Of a stretch of 64,000 nucleotides of DNA, positions 45,699 through 56,200 are shown piece by piece. The stretch lies in NCBI GenBank assembly GCA_020740775.1, contig JAHEWK010000003.1, positions 1,364,001-1,428,000 on the forward strand. The letters run 5' to 3'. Both the position numbers and the translations under genes were made by a program. Below the pieces are notes generated by a model. It saw nothing but the letters and a program-made list of their open reading frames with translations, was not told where the DNA came from and ran no database searches. This stretch comes from Ilyonectria destructans (taxonomy: Eukaryota > Ascomycota > Sordariomycetes > Hypocreales > Nectriaceae). The stretch's first letter is position 1. Each line of letters opens with the position of its first letter.

Positions 45699-46810
45699 TC
45701 TGACATAGATGCTGGCGGGTGGGGGGCATCAGAGCTACGAGGCTCCGGGAGATATGACAGAGGACTGCGTTTTCGGCGCGCGGCGGCGTATCTGGCATTC
45801 ATCGTTTGCTCATTTCGTTTATTTCCTCGGCGGCGGTCACATCATATGGAAAGGGGCATACTGGGTAGTTTCGTTGGAAGGGCTAGGCTTTGGGCATTGT
45901 GGCACCGGCTTTCTGCCGGATAGTCAAGGGTTGATGAGGAAGCGTGAATGTGTTACGGAGAAGAGGGGGAGACAGAGACTTATGAACGGTGTCTCATTAC
46001 CCGTATCAACCCGTATTATGATACAGTCAGTCTCGGTCTATCAAGATTGGCAAAACTCAAGTAGTCGTTGGAACTACTACGGTCATCGACGAGCCACATT
46101 TCCTTTTTCCGTGTTGTAACTTCCTTTGTTCATGTGGAGTCCTTAGCTGTGGGATGATCCCGATATCACCATAGCAGAGAGAACATAGTTGCCACATGGT
46201 GAGTTGATGGATTGTGCGAAGCTGGCTCAAAACTTTCCCACTGTGAAGGCTCAAGGGATGGGCTGTGCCAACGCAAGACACTGATGCTATCGCTCAGCAG
46301 TGCGTGTTCAGAAGCAGCATGCGCAATTCATCATACTGCATGCTATCATGCAGATAGCTTGTGTCCACCGAACGTTTACAGCGACGGATCCTTTGATCAA
46401 TCCTTCCAATCCAACAAACAAAATCCGATAGGCAGCGACCTTTTGATCCATCCATAAGGCACGTAAGTTTCATCACAATAAGAATTGACATCATAGGATA
46501 AAAGATTATTCAAACCCTCAAAGTCCTCAACTTTTTAGTGCAGAATTGGCGCGGTCAAGGCTTAGGGTAGTGCCACACAGAAACAAACCAAGGATTCAGC
46601 AAGACCACATATCAGATATAGCAGTGAAAAGGGAAAACCATATTAGGCAATTTTAATCATTAAATCCCCTATTCAGCGTGATTCTAGTACAACATGCCGA
46701 GACAAATTCTTAAGCGAGCATAATGCCAGAATAATATTCGCAGCTTGTGCAACTTTTCTCATGCCTAAAGGCTTGGTCGTGGTTTTCACAATCGAAATAG
46801 ACCAAACCTG
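45699..46810. other. Convergent gene-free stretch
   Basis: About 1.1 kb between the SWIB gene and the Dabb gene, both of whose 3' ends face it. The 136-codon frame at 45709-46119 begins in the 3' UTR of the SWIB gene and has no domain. From about 46460 the sequence turns AT-rich. Confidence 0.5.
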
Positions 46811-47247
46811 TTAATAAACGCCGTCCGAGAAGTCGACAACAATGGCTTTATCCACTAGACCGCCTACGCTCTTGATGAAGGCTTGGTGAGCTGGATCTGT
46901 CTTGACATAGTAATCCCTATCCTCCGCACTGCTGAACTCCACAACAAAGCCATGGGTAATTCCGTTCTGAAATGGTTAATTTTCACATATCTTCGTCCAA
47001 ACAGTTTGGTGACGTACTTGCAGACCCTCGTGTGAGTTGTCCTGACCTCCTTTCAGGGAGCTGATGTAGGCGGAGTTTGTGGTTGGGTGGAGGCAATCGG
47101 CCTTCAATGCCTTAAACCGCGCGCAAGCCTGCAAATTGTCTTGAGTCACCTTTGTATTCACAAATACTACTAAGTACATACCGCCTTTACATCTTCCGGT
47201 TTCGCGTCCGCTTTGAACTGAAAGAGGACTGTATGAGTGATACTCAT
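46811..47247 (-). CDS. Stress-response A/B-barrel (Dabb) domain protein
   Basis: Three exons, 47247-47182, 47128-47018 and 46966-46811, give 110 aa, the usual size of a single Dabb domain. The start MSITHTVLFQFKADA is the first beta strand of the domain; SAYISSLKGGQDNSHEGLQ joins NGITHGFVVEFSSAEDRDYY over intron 2, giving the strand and loop typical of the family; HQAFIKSVGGLVDKAIVVDF closes it. Members dimerise to form a barrel; some are stress proteins and some are polyketide cyclases or olivetolic acid cyclase-like enzymes. Because a PKS cluster begins 2 kb away, a cyclase role is conceivable, but the AT-rich gap and plain sequence favour a general stress protein. Confidence 0.92.
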
Positions 47248-49091
47248 TGTTGCAGTAGGCGTGAGGGTGAAAGAGGGCCAGGATCTGAGCAAGGCAAATA
47301 TGTAGATGGCGGATTGAAACCTGGGGCGACGGATCTTTCTTAAGCTTAAGAAGCAAAAGCTGAGGGCCGTGGAGAACTCGAAATGACATTTCCCCGCTCG
47401 CATCACGTGTTACGTCATTGGTGGTATCTCGCCCATCCTTGTCCGAACTGGAGACGGCTTGCGTAACAGTTACAGCAGTATTATTGACTGGGCTAGGTGT
47501 TCCATTATTGTTCGGTGTAAGAGGCCAAAAGCGATCTCTCCGCCGGCTCTGCGATTCTCGAACTGCCGATCTGAACTGAGCCGAAGGAGGTAGCTGCCCC
47601 ACTCCTCCTTGGCCGAGGAGTAGAAGCTACCTCGGGTCAATCTTTGCCGATTACGAAATATTAAAGAGCATACAAGTCTTGGATGTGCCAGAATGCTAGA
47701 GATCAATCCAGTCGCCCCATAACCCTTACGGCCGAGCTGCTATTTAACTTCTTCACTCCGTAGCGCATTCAAGCACTGATAATAAGAGACAACTAAAATC
47801 ATTAAATTCACTAGCTCCTTTGATTCAAGTGTATTATGGAGTTTGTCGATTAGCTAACTACGTGAATACAGATAATTGCATTCAGTACAACTGTCCGAAA
47901 ACTATTAGTATAAGCTCAGAGGAATAAATTAACAACACTGAGTACGATGGGTCTAACGATAATCAAGAGAAATATCCTCAGAATATCTTACAAATATTTC
48001 AATAAGAACAGTACCAAGTTGAAACTCCAAAAGACAGGAGAGAAAAACTACATGAAATTTGACTAAAGAGTGGGATAGTAATCTAGTATTGGGTTGTATG
48101 CCCCCGATCTCCAAAATAAGACGATAACATGTTAAGATTAGGACATTACAAGGACTAGAGCCTTGATTTGTTCACAATTATCCACTATCAATTCAAGATG
48201 ATTATGAACGCTCGCGGCTTTGAATCTCGACTTTTAAGTCAGAAGATGACGGATATCCGAGACTGCCAATTCTCACGAGCTAGATGGGCTCTCTCACGGG
48301 ATCTACAATGAATCCGAGAGTGTGCCGGCCAATGACGTCCAGTTGCGGAGCTCCTCGTGGTAAACTCTAGGTGCGGTAGACGTTAATAGAAAGTAACCTT
48401 GTGGAGCATCTAAGATTGCTGGGACTTCCATTACTACTGAATGTAGTACGGGAGACAAGGTATCTCCCAGATATTGTGCTCAAGTGGTCCCCACATCCCT
48501 GCAGTGACTTGGCCTGAGCTCCTACATTTAAAGGATTGGGAGGCAAGGAGCCAACCGGAAATACGAGCGGTCTCCCGCATTACGGTGGTGGTTGTGAGCT
48601 TCTTGGCTCAGGATCGCTCGGACAAATGGCCCCGGCAAATTTTATGGAGTTATTGGCAAGGTATTCCATCCCACAACCGGTTTAACCCGAATTCTATCAC
48701 CATGAATGACGAGTCCATGGACTCACTATATAACCCAGGATGTGAAAAGTGAATGGGTATATACTCCCCGCCGGCACAAAGAGGTATTTGAGGGATGAAG
48801 GTCCCGGAAAAAGTACTTTAGGGCCAATCCCTCGGCTATCCCAGAAGGATCGTTCTTCTTTAACCCACTTTTGTCCCCACCAGGTGCTGCCATCAGCCTC
48901 ATCCTCATGCAACTAAAAGATGAGACATCCGATGCCCTGGTTGATAGGCAGGATGCAAATGCACAGGCGAGTCGGGATCGCCCGCCTGCGTCGTAACACT
49001 GATCGTCGCCGTACCCTGCAGTTCTCCAATATATAATCACGCAGAAACTATGTCGTATCGTCTCAACTAAAGTTGATCACTGCACGACACG
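47248..49091. other. Gene-free, partly AT-rich interval at the left edge of the PKS cluster
   Basis: About 1.8 kb. The middle (about 47740-48260) is visibly AT-rich with no sizeable open frame, unlike the flanks; this could be decayed or RIP-affected sequence. The last several hundred bases are the promoter of the cluster regulator. Confidence 0.5.
49030..49036 (+). promoter_or_regulatory. Probable TATA box of the cluster regulator
   Basis: TATATAA lies 56 bp before the ATG at 49092, at a distance that would give a short leader. Inferred from sequence only. Confidence 0.45.
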
Positions 49092-50462
49092 ATGAATGGC
49101 CCGAGTCCCAACAAACCGCCGACACAGAAACGATTAGCTTGTGACCGCTGTCATGCTCGGAAATTGCGTTGTCTGACAAAGACATCAACGACACGATGCT
49201 CTCGCTGCATGCACGATGGTTTCCCTTGTACATATAGCCCCCCACTGAAGTCGGGCCGGCCGAGGAAGGCCTCTCTAGCTGTGGACAATAGGAGCTGTCA
49301 AGGCCAGAGAGGAGGGACTTCACCCTCGGAGGAATCGAGCCTTCTCTCCGGTACCCGCAGTGAAAGTATCTCAAGCAGCATCACGGCCCCGCTGCCGGAT
49401 ATGACACAATTCGATGCAGCCTGCGACTTGAGCTATCTTGCTCCTGATTCGGACTTTCTCTGTCACATGGACTTAACTGGTGGCCTTGCATCGAGTTCTC
49501 TGCCTTCGACATATCCCGCGACTTTAGACAGCTCTTCGTGGCTCGACTCTTTGATACATAACGAGCAGCTGATCATTCCCGACCAAAGTCCAGAGAAAGC
49601 CCCAAAGGGCTGCAGTAGAGGGGCGAACGGAGACCACGACACGGGGAGTCCAGTGTTCAACCAACTCGAACCAATGGTGTCCATAGACTCCTGTGCCAGC
49701 GACGGAATCTCCGATCTTGTCCAAACACTGTGTCGACTGCAACAAGAATTGGCACAGCTGAGACGACCCTCACGCGGCGATGGTGGTGGATCAAGCACGA
49801 TGCCACCATGTCAAACTTCATCGAACCCCGTGGATGCCATACTGCGGCCGGGACAAGAACTGGTGGACACAGTACGCCAACTTTTTGACGAGTGTGCCAA
49901 GGATCGGAGCGCGGAGTCGCGGTGGCGATTGAGCTGGGATCGACGGACACTTCTTCCTTTAGTGTTCACCCCACTGTCACTGCTGCTCTCGACATACGGC
50001 GACATGCTGCAAGAGGTCACGACAGTCCGGCCCCAGAGTCGCCACGCAGCAGGCCCAATAGATCACGACCGCCCGGGCGCCAAACCTTCTTTCATAGCAA
50101 CTTCTTCTGGTGCCAGAGAGTGTGGCCAATATCAACGGCAACATCACGACAGGAGCTTTGCCCTGCCACCTTCGCCTTCATCTGTATCCCCCGTCTCTCA
50201 TCAACCCTCCACCCTTATCCCTGGAAACTTCAATTTATCATTGGGAGAGATGAGTCTTGATCGCCCTCTACAGCTCATTATCGTGACCACGGTAATCAAA
50301 CACCACCTTGCTCACTTGGAGCATGCCCTACATGTCTACGAAAAGTTTCACATGCACGAGTGCGAGTTGAGTCCCTCGGAGGGGTTTATTCTCTCCGCTC
50401 TAGCGGAGATAAGGTCATACGCGAGGTTATTGATATCAGAAACATCCAAGATTGTACAGTAG
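49092..50462 (+). CDS. Zn(II)2Cys6 pathway-specific regulator, LovE/MlcR/AflR-like
   Basis: Single exon, 456 aa. The zinc cluster C17-x2-C20-x6-C27-x8-C36-x2-C39-x6-C46 (RLACDRCHARKLRC) is followed at once by YSPPLKSGRPRKAS, the basic linker typical of regulators found inside polyketide clusters (LovE, MlcR type). The middle is Ser/Pro/Asp-rich with no strong fold. The C-terminal 90 residues contain a helical segment LQLIIVTTVIKHHLAHLEHAL, then SPSEGFILSALAEIRSYARLLI. It lacks the long fungal-specific transcription factor domain seen in the other four zinc-cluster genes of this window. Position at the left end of the PKS cluster and the repeated CTCGGYGGGTT sites in two cluster promoters make it the obvious candidate activator. 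Binding to those sites is inference. Confidence 0.9.
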   Translation: MNGPSPNKPPTQKRLACDRCHARKLRCLTKTSTTRCSRCMHDGFPCTYSPPLKSGRPRKASLAVDNRSCQGQRGGTSPSEESSLLSGTRSESISSSITAPLPDMTQFDAACDLSYLAPDSDFLCHMDLTGGLASSSLPSTYPATLDSSSWLDSLIHNEQLIIPDQSPEKAPKGCSRGANGDHDTGSPVFNQLEPMVSIDSCASDGISDLVQTLCRLQQELAQLRRPSRGDGGGSSTMPPCQTSSNPVDAILRPGQELVDTVRQLFDECAKDRSAESRWRLSWDRRTLLPLVFTPLSLLLSTYGDMLQEVTTVRPQSRHAAGPIDHDRPGAKPSFIATSSGARECGQYQRQHHDRSFALPPSPSSVSPVSHQPSTLIPGNFNLSLGEMSLDRPLQLIIVTTVIKHHLAHLEHALHVYEKFHMHECELSPSEGFILSALAEIRSYARLLISETSKIVQ

Positions 50463-51027
50463 CAATACACAATATCCAATAGTTAATACCATGGCAAAAG
50501 TGGCCACGTCAATACCCATGCGAAAACCGGGTAGGGCTGAGGCTAGTTCGGAGATCAGCGCGGATCGGACGGCTAGGAATGGGCTGATCTTGGTGGGGAG
50601 GTTTCAGGCACCAGGGATCTGTTCAGGTACATTACACAGCTGCACATTAGGTAATGTGTTCAGAAATGTACTGAGATTTGATGATTTAAACACCATATGC
50701 TGTATTAAGTCCTCTAAGAGGAATGCCATCTACAGTATAGGCTGAATACACAAATTACAGGCTGAATACGCTCATTGCACACATTGCCTAATATCACGTA
50801 AATACGGCACAGACACATTATGAGCGTCGTATTGTGGAGCGCTCCCTTTTGCGCTCGTTGAATAGGAATCCTTGACATTTTCTACGTAACCCAACGAATC
50901 CTACGTCAGAACATTGACCCATGACCTTTATCAATCGTCTCTTAATTTATCGGCCGCATATACGGATGTACGAATAGGGTATGTGGGGGACTAATTATAG
51001 CGCGAGTCCCCACCGGTTTTCCACATG
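50463..51027. other. Convergent spacer
   Basis: A 565-bp interval between the regulator stop and the BVMO stop. The sequence is AT-rich with short direct repeats (CAGGCTGAATAC-like at about 50738-50770). No gene seen. Confidence 0.5.
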
Positions 51028-52512
51028 TTACAGGAGCTTATTCCTTGAATCCGGCTTCTCCCGTGAGAACTGCAGGCCCTTCTCCAAGTTACCTAGCTTG
51101 ACAAACCAATAATCCGACAGATAGTTCGTCCGGGGTTGCCATGGTGCCTGATCTGCTGCTCTGGGCAATTCATGCTCGGCAACGGTAACGTACGTCGACG
51201 AGAGATTGAATAGCCGCCTTGGCGTCAGGTCTGTCCCCTGCTCGGCTTGAGGCGTGGCACTCGACATCTTCTTCTTTTCCATCTTCCGCAGCAAACGACA
51301 CGTGAGCAGAGCAGCGGTATCAACCCCCAGTGTCCACGAGATGGTGGCATAGCCGATGACCAGCGACAGGTTGGGCACATCCTGCAACATGACTCCACTC
51401 CAGAAGTACTTTTCGGCGGGCTTGACGGGGACGCCATCAACTTCAATGATAGCGCCGCCAGCAATTTGCAGTTTGAGACCTGTCGCTGTGATGATGATGT
51501 CGGCCGGAATTTTGTCGTCGGGGGCGTTGTTGAGCACAATGCCATCAGCCACCACTTCCTTGATGGTTCCCGTCTTGATATCCGCTTTCCCGGTATGTAG
51601 ACATTTGAAGAAATCAGCGTTAGGCGTCAGACAAACACGCTGATCCCAGGGATTGTAACGCGGATTGAAGTGTGGATCGTAGGGTAGATGGGGTGGCAGC
51701 TCCTTCTCGACGCCTTTCCTGAGCCGCTTACGAGCCAGGTTCGGAAACGTCTGGCAAAACAGCCAGATGCAGCGCGACCATACCAGGAACGACAGGCGGG
51801 TATAGGCATGAGCCCACCGCCTGGGGAGAAATCGTACCACCCATGAAGGCTTCTTTCCGCCGTTTGGGATTGATAGGATATAGGATGGGCTGCGCTGGAC
51901 CATGGTGGTTCGGGCTGCCTTCTCAGCCAACTTGGGTATCAGCGTGATGGCCGTGGCACCGCTTCCAATGAGGATAACCTGCTTGTCCGTGCAGTCGATG
52001 TCTTCGGGCCAGAACTGCGGGTGTACAGTCTGGCCCTTGAAATTGCCGAGGCCCGGGATGTCGGCTTCGAGGCCTTTGTAGAAGTCATAGTAGCCGGTAC
52101 AGAGCATGGTGAAGCGGGCGCGGTACTGAATCTCGGTGTGTGTTTGAGTGTCTTCCACCTTTAACGTCCACCTCTGCTCGGGTGTCGACCACGAGGCTGC
52201 CTTCAATCGCCGCTCGTAATGAACGTGCTTGTCAATGCCGTATTTCTGTGCAGCCTTCTTCATGTAGGTTACAATGGCACCGCCCTCGCCAAGCGTGGTA
52301 CCTTGATCCCATGGCTGCCAGGCGAAGCCGAAAGTGTAGAGATCGGAGTCAGAGCGAATACCTGGGTAGCGAAACAAGTCCCAGGTACCACCGATCTCGT
52401 CGCGGGCTTCGAGTATGACGTAGCTGAGGTGTGGTAGGGCGCATTGTAGACGGTAAGCAGCGTTAATACCGGCCAGGCCGGCGCCGACGATTATCACATC
52501 GAAACTATCCAT
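51028..52512 (-). CDS. Flavin monooxygenase of Baeyer-Villiger type
   Basis: FAD- and NADPH-dependent enzyme that inserts oxygen into a ketone (Baeyer-Villiger) or hydroxylates a heteroatom. Single exon, 494 aa. FAD Rossmann motif GAGLAG at residues 10-15, the GGTWDLFRYPGIRSDSD block, the BVMO fingerprint F-x-G-x3-H-x3-W-P (Phe158, Gly160, His164, Trp168, Pro169), and the NADPH motif GSGATA at 183-188 are all present. The perfect fingerprint favours a real BVMO over a simple FMO. Its promoter carries the two-site motif shared with the PKS/hydrolase promoter, so it very likely belongs to the pathway, acting on the released polyketide. The product is not predictable. Confidence 0.92.
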   Translation of the reverse strand: MDSFDVIIVGAGLAGINAAYRLQCALPHLSYVILEARDEIGGTWDLFRYPGIRSDSDLYTFGFAWQPWDQGTTLGEGGAIVTYMKKAAQKYGIDKHVHYERRLKAASWSTPEQRWTLKVEDTQTHTEIQYRARFTMLCTGYYDFYKGLEADIPGLGNFKGQTVHPQFWPEDIDCTDKQVILIGSGATAITLIPKLAEKAARTTMVQRSPSYILSIPNGGKKPSWVVRFLPRRWAHAYTRLSFLVWSRCIWLFCQTFPNLARKRLRKGVEKELPPHLPYDPHFNPRYNPWDQRVCLTPNADFFKCLHTGKADIKTGTIKEVVADGIVLNNAPDDKIPADIIITATGLKLQIAGGAIIEVDGVPVKPAEKYFWSGVMLQDVPNLSLVIGYATISWTLGVDTAALLTCRLLRKMEKKKMSSATPQAEQGTDLTPRRLFNLSSTYVTVAEHELPRAADQAPWQPRTNYLSDYWFVKLGNLEKGLQFSREKPDSRNKLL

Positions 52513-53219
52513 GTTGATTCTATCTCCGCCTGCTTCTAGGGTGCCCGAGTTCGAGAAACTTCTAATGAGGGTATTTTATTCTTTTAGTTGTTTGAAGTGG
52601 CACGATCAGGATGCAATTGGGTTGGCTTTCTGGAACGTAACTGATCCCGGACACTCTCGGCGGGTTGATGACTCGGTGGGTTTATTCGTCGCCACTAGGT
52701 CCCGAACAACTCGCCGGCATGACTTGGTGGTATGATGTAAGCTGCATGGTGTTCCTTCGCATAGTCGAATGCTTCGGTATGACTTATTCAGGGGTGACAC
52801 GCTCATGGTACGATCCCCATCGCAAGTGGTCAGGCTACGAATTATGCTCAACGAGAAGGAAAGGAACTGGATTCATTCCCGAAATCTAGCCACGCCAATT
52901 GATGTATACGGTTTTGATGCTTTGAAAGAGCCACACATCAATCTCCTTATTTCTCCCTTGGCACGCTCAAGTCCGTCGTCTGGACAATGCGCAGTTGTAG
53001 ATCATCTGGCTCCCTATTCTAGTCTTTGTTATCGCAAGTCTATCTAATACACCTAAGGAGGTAAACCAAATGGTCTTCCATGCGAACTGTCACTGTAATG
53101 AGTTACGTGGTTTTTGTACCGATGATTAAATAGAGACTGAGAACTGCGGATGGGACTACAGAAAATAATTGCAATATCAAACTAGACCGACAAACTATAA
53201 ACTATACAGGGAGCTGCAG
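52513..53219. promoter_or_regulatory. BVMO promoter and 3' flank of PKS gene
   Basis: A 707-bp interval upstream of the BVMO start and after the PKS stop. It contains CTCGGCGGGTT at 52656 and CTCGGTGGGTT at 52672. Open frames here are short and structureless. Confidence 0.65.
52656..52682 (+). promoter_or_regulatory. Paired CTCGGYGGGTT motif, BVMO promoter
   Basis: CTCGGCGGGTT (52656-52666) and CTCGGTGGGTT (52672-52682), start to start 16 bp, lying about 144-170 bp upstream of the BVMO ATG. The same C-form then T-form order occurs at 61861-61902. Candidate binding site of the cluster Zn2Cys6 regulator. Confidence 0.65.
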
Positions 53220-56200
53220 TTATGCATCGACCAATGAATTCTCCATCAACGAACTCTTCTCTGCCACCCTGAATGCGAGTGTTTGCAGGCTGTTTGCCTG
53301 CAGAATTTCAAAGACGGCAATGTCTGCCTTCATATCTTTCTGGAACCAGTTGCGCAACTCAACGGCAACCAGACTGTCAATGCCAAACGCACTAGTTGGT
53401 CGGGTTGGGTCAAGCTCTGCGATGTCCATCATCAGACTCCGGCTGAGCTTGATCGTCATCGCGTTGATGATCACTGTGACAGCGTCAGACAAGGACAAGG
53501 CGGCTTTGAGGAGGGATTGGGTGGATTGCACGCCGGTATTGTTAGAGTGAGCGACGGAACGGGCGCTGAGCTTCGGGAGGTGGGAGAAGACAGGGCTGGA
53601 TTTCCAGAAGGGCTCGTCAGCGGGAACGCCGTCGTCATCAGGAAGGGTGGATTGAGTCTGGATGCCGGTGATCATCTGACTCTCAGCAGAAGACGAAGAA
53701 GACTCTCGAATGGCAATTTCCAAAATGGCAAGGAACTCATCCTCTTCGATGCCTACGAACCCCTTCCTCTCCAAGTTCCGGCGGATCATGCCAGTTTGAT
53801 CCTCAGCCACAGCGCCCACGGACAAAATCATGCCCAGATCAACAGAGATGGCTGGGAGGCCTTGCGAACGGCGGTACTGGGCGAGGGCATCTTCGTATGC
53901 ATTGCCCGCTGAGTAGTTCGCCTGGCCCGAGTTACCGAGAACACCGACTGAGGATGCCATAATGATAAAGAAATCCAGGGGTAGGTTGAGAGTTGACTGG
54001 TGCAGATTCCACGTTCCATGAACCTTGGGTCGGATACCCGCGTTGAACGAGTCGAGCGACATGTTGTCGAAGATGGCGTCCTCCAGGACCATAGCGGCCT
54101 GAATGACGCCACGAATAGGTGGGAAGCTACCTGCAATTCCGCTCAGGGCGGACTCCAGTGCTGGCCCATCAGTAATGTCCACTGGTAGGACTTCAACCCG
54201 CGTGCCGGCCAGAGCCAGTTCGTCGATGAGCTGTTGCACTTCAGGGCGACTGGCGCCGGAGCGAGACGCGAATACAAGGTTTTTAGCACCACGAGCGGCC
54301 ATCCAGCGAGCCATACTGCGGCCAAGACCACCGAACCCGGTAATCAGGTACGATGCATCTTCAGAAAAGGTGAATGGGCCGGTAGAGGCTGGAATAGCCT
54401 AGTAATGGGGTTAGAATGGTGGGCTTAATATTGATGCACAAAAACTTACTAGAACCATGTCATTCTCCTGAGGAACCATGACAATCTTACCAACGTGCTT
54501 TCCTTGTTGCATAAAACGGAAAGCCTCCTCAAATTGCCCAAAAGAGAAAGTAGTGATGCGCGGAATAGGTTTGATGGCCTTTGTTCGAATTAGCTCCATC
54601 GTCTCGTGCATGAGCTCAGCCGCCAAAGAAGTGTTCTGCTCGTAGACGGTGATTAGATCAATCGACGCGAACATGACGTTACGCAAGAAAGGCGCCATAT
54701 CGAGACGACGATTGTCCACGATGTCTTTCTTGCCCATCTCAACGAAGCGGCCAAATGTAGCAATGCAGTCCCACGTGGCGCCCAGCATGTCCCCGGCCAA
54801 GCTGTTGAGCACGACGTCAACGCCACGACCGTTTGTCGCCTTCTTGATCGCCTGAGCGAAGCTAGTATCACGGCTAGAGAATATGCGACTGTCGGGGATA
54901 CCGAATTCGCTCTTGATGAGGTCGCGCTTCTCCTGAGTACCAACTGTCACAAAGATGTGAGCGCCGAGAAGTTGGGCTAGGATGATAGCTGCTTGTCCGA
55001 CGCCTCCAGCAGCGGCATGAATTAGGATTGATTCACCCTTCCGAAGATGGGCAATGTGTTTCAAGCCGTAGACGGCGGTGTTGTAAACAATTGGCAGTGA
55101 AGCCGCCGTTGCGAAACTCATGTCATCGGGAATTGGCTCGACGACACCGGCGTAAGTGCGGGCATAAGTAGAGTAGTTATACCGTGTCCACGCTACGACA
55201 CGCTGCCCGACCTTGAGATGAGAGACATTGTCGCCGACGCGGTGTACAATTCCAGCACATTCGAGACCAAGCGAGGGATCCGACATCTGGCCGGTACAGA
55301 TCATGATGTCGCGGAAGTTGACACCAGAAGCCTTGACTTCAACTTCAACCTCATCGGGACCTAGAGGCTCCGCGGGTCGAAGGTCGTCTTCGAAAATCAG
55401 AGTATCCAGCAGACCAGGTGTCTTGATGTTCAGCTTAAGGGGCCGACCCGGCTGTTGGAAGGGCTGTAGCTCTGTCTTTTGGCTACCAATGGACTCGTGA
55501 TTCAGGCGGCCGTGGATCTGAGTGTTGGTGTCGACCGACTCGAGACAACGGGGAATATTCCAGCAGCCGTCGCCATAGTAGTACTCTGGCTCTTGGGACC
55601 CTGGGCTGCGCAAGATCTGCCGCAATAGCTCAAATAGCTGCTGTGCGGCCTCCGAAGGGTTCTGGCGGTTGACGGATGCGAAGTCGGCCGTGGTCAAGGG
55701 GAAGGTCTCGTTTTCAGCCCGAAGGGAGCGAGCCATACCGTGGAAGATGGCGGACTCCGGGCGGCTGGCATTGTTGAAAGCTCCTTCAGTAACCCAGACC
55801 AGGGCTTTGCTAGTCTTGACGATAGCCTTGATTGCGTCAAACTCGGCTTGTGTCATGTCCTTGATGATGGGGCGGTCAAGTTCGGCTAGAGACACACAGC
55901 AGGCGTTCTCTAAGGTAACTTGTGCCAAGTCTGCAAGCCGGGTCGTCTTAACTGGAATACCCAGATTTGTAAGTTTCTGGTCGAGAGCCTGCCCCAGGCC
56001 ACTTGAAGGCTCATCGTCGGTGATCAGCACCACCGAGTGAATGGATGGGTCAACGGCTGGTGAAGCATCCTGTTCAACAGCTATACACGAGAAAACGCGA
56101 CCCAACTCGTCATTGGGGTCCTTATTATCTGGAGCAGCCAAGGTGAGGTCACCAAACCCTACACGCTTGAGGTGCTCCGCCCACATCTCCTGATCCATGG

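Noticed and set aside
46811..47247. Dabb protein as a polyketide cyclase of the cluster
   Set aside because: It lies outside the AT-rich boundary, no copy of the shared promoter motif was seen upstream, and HR-PKS products do not need this cyclase.
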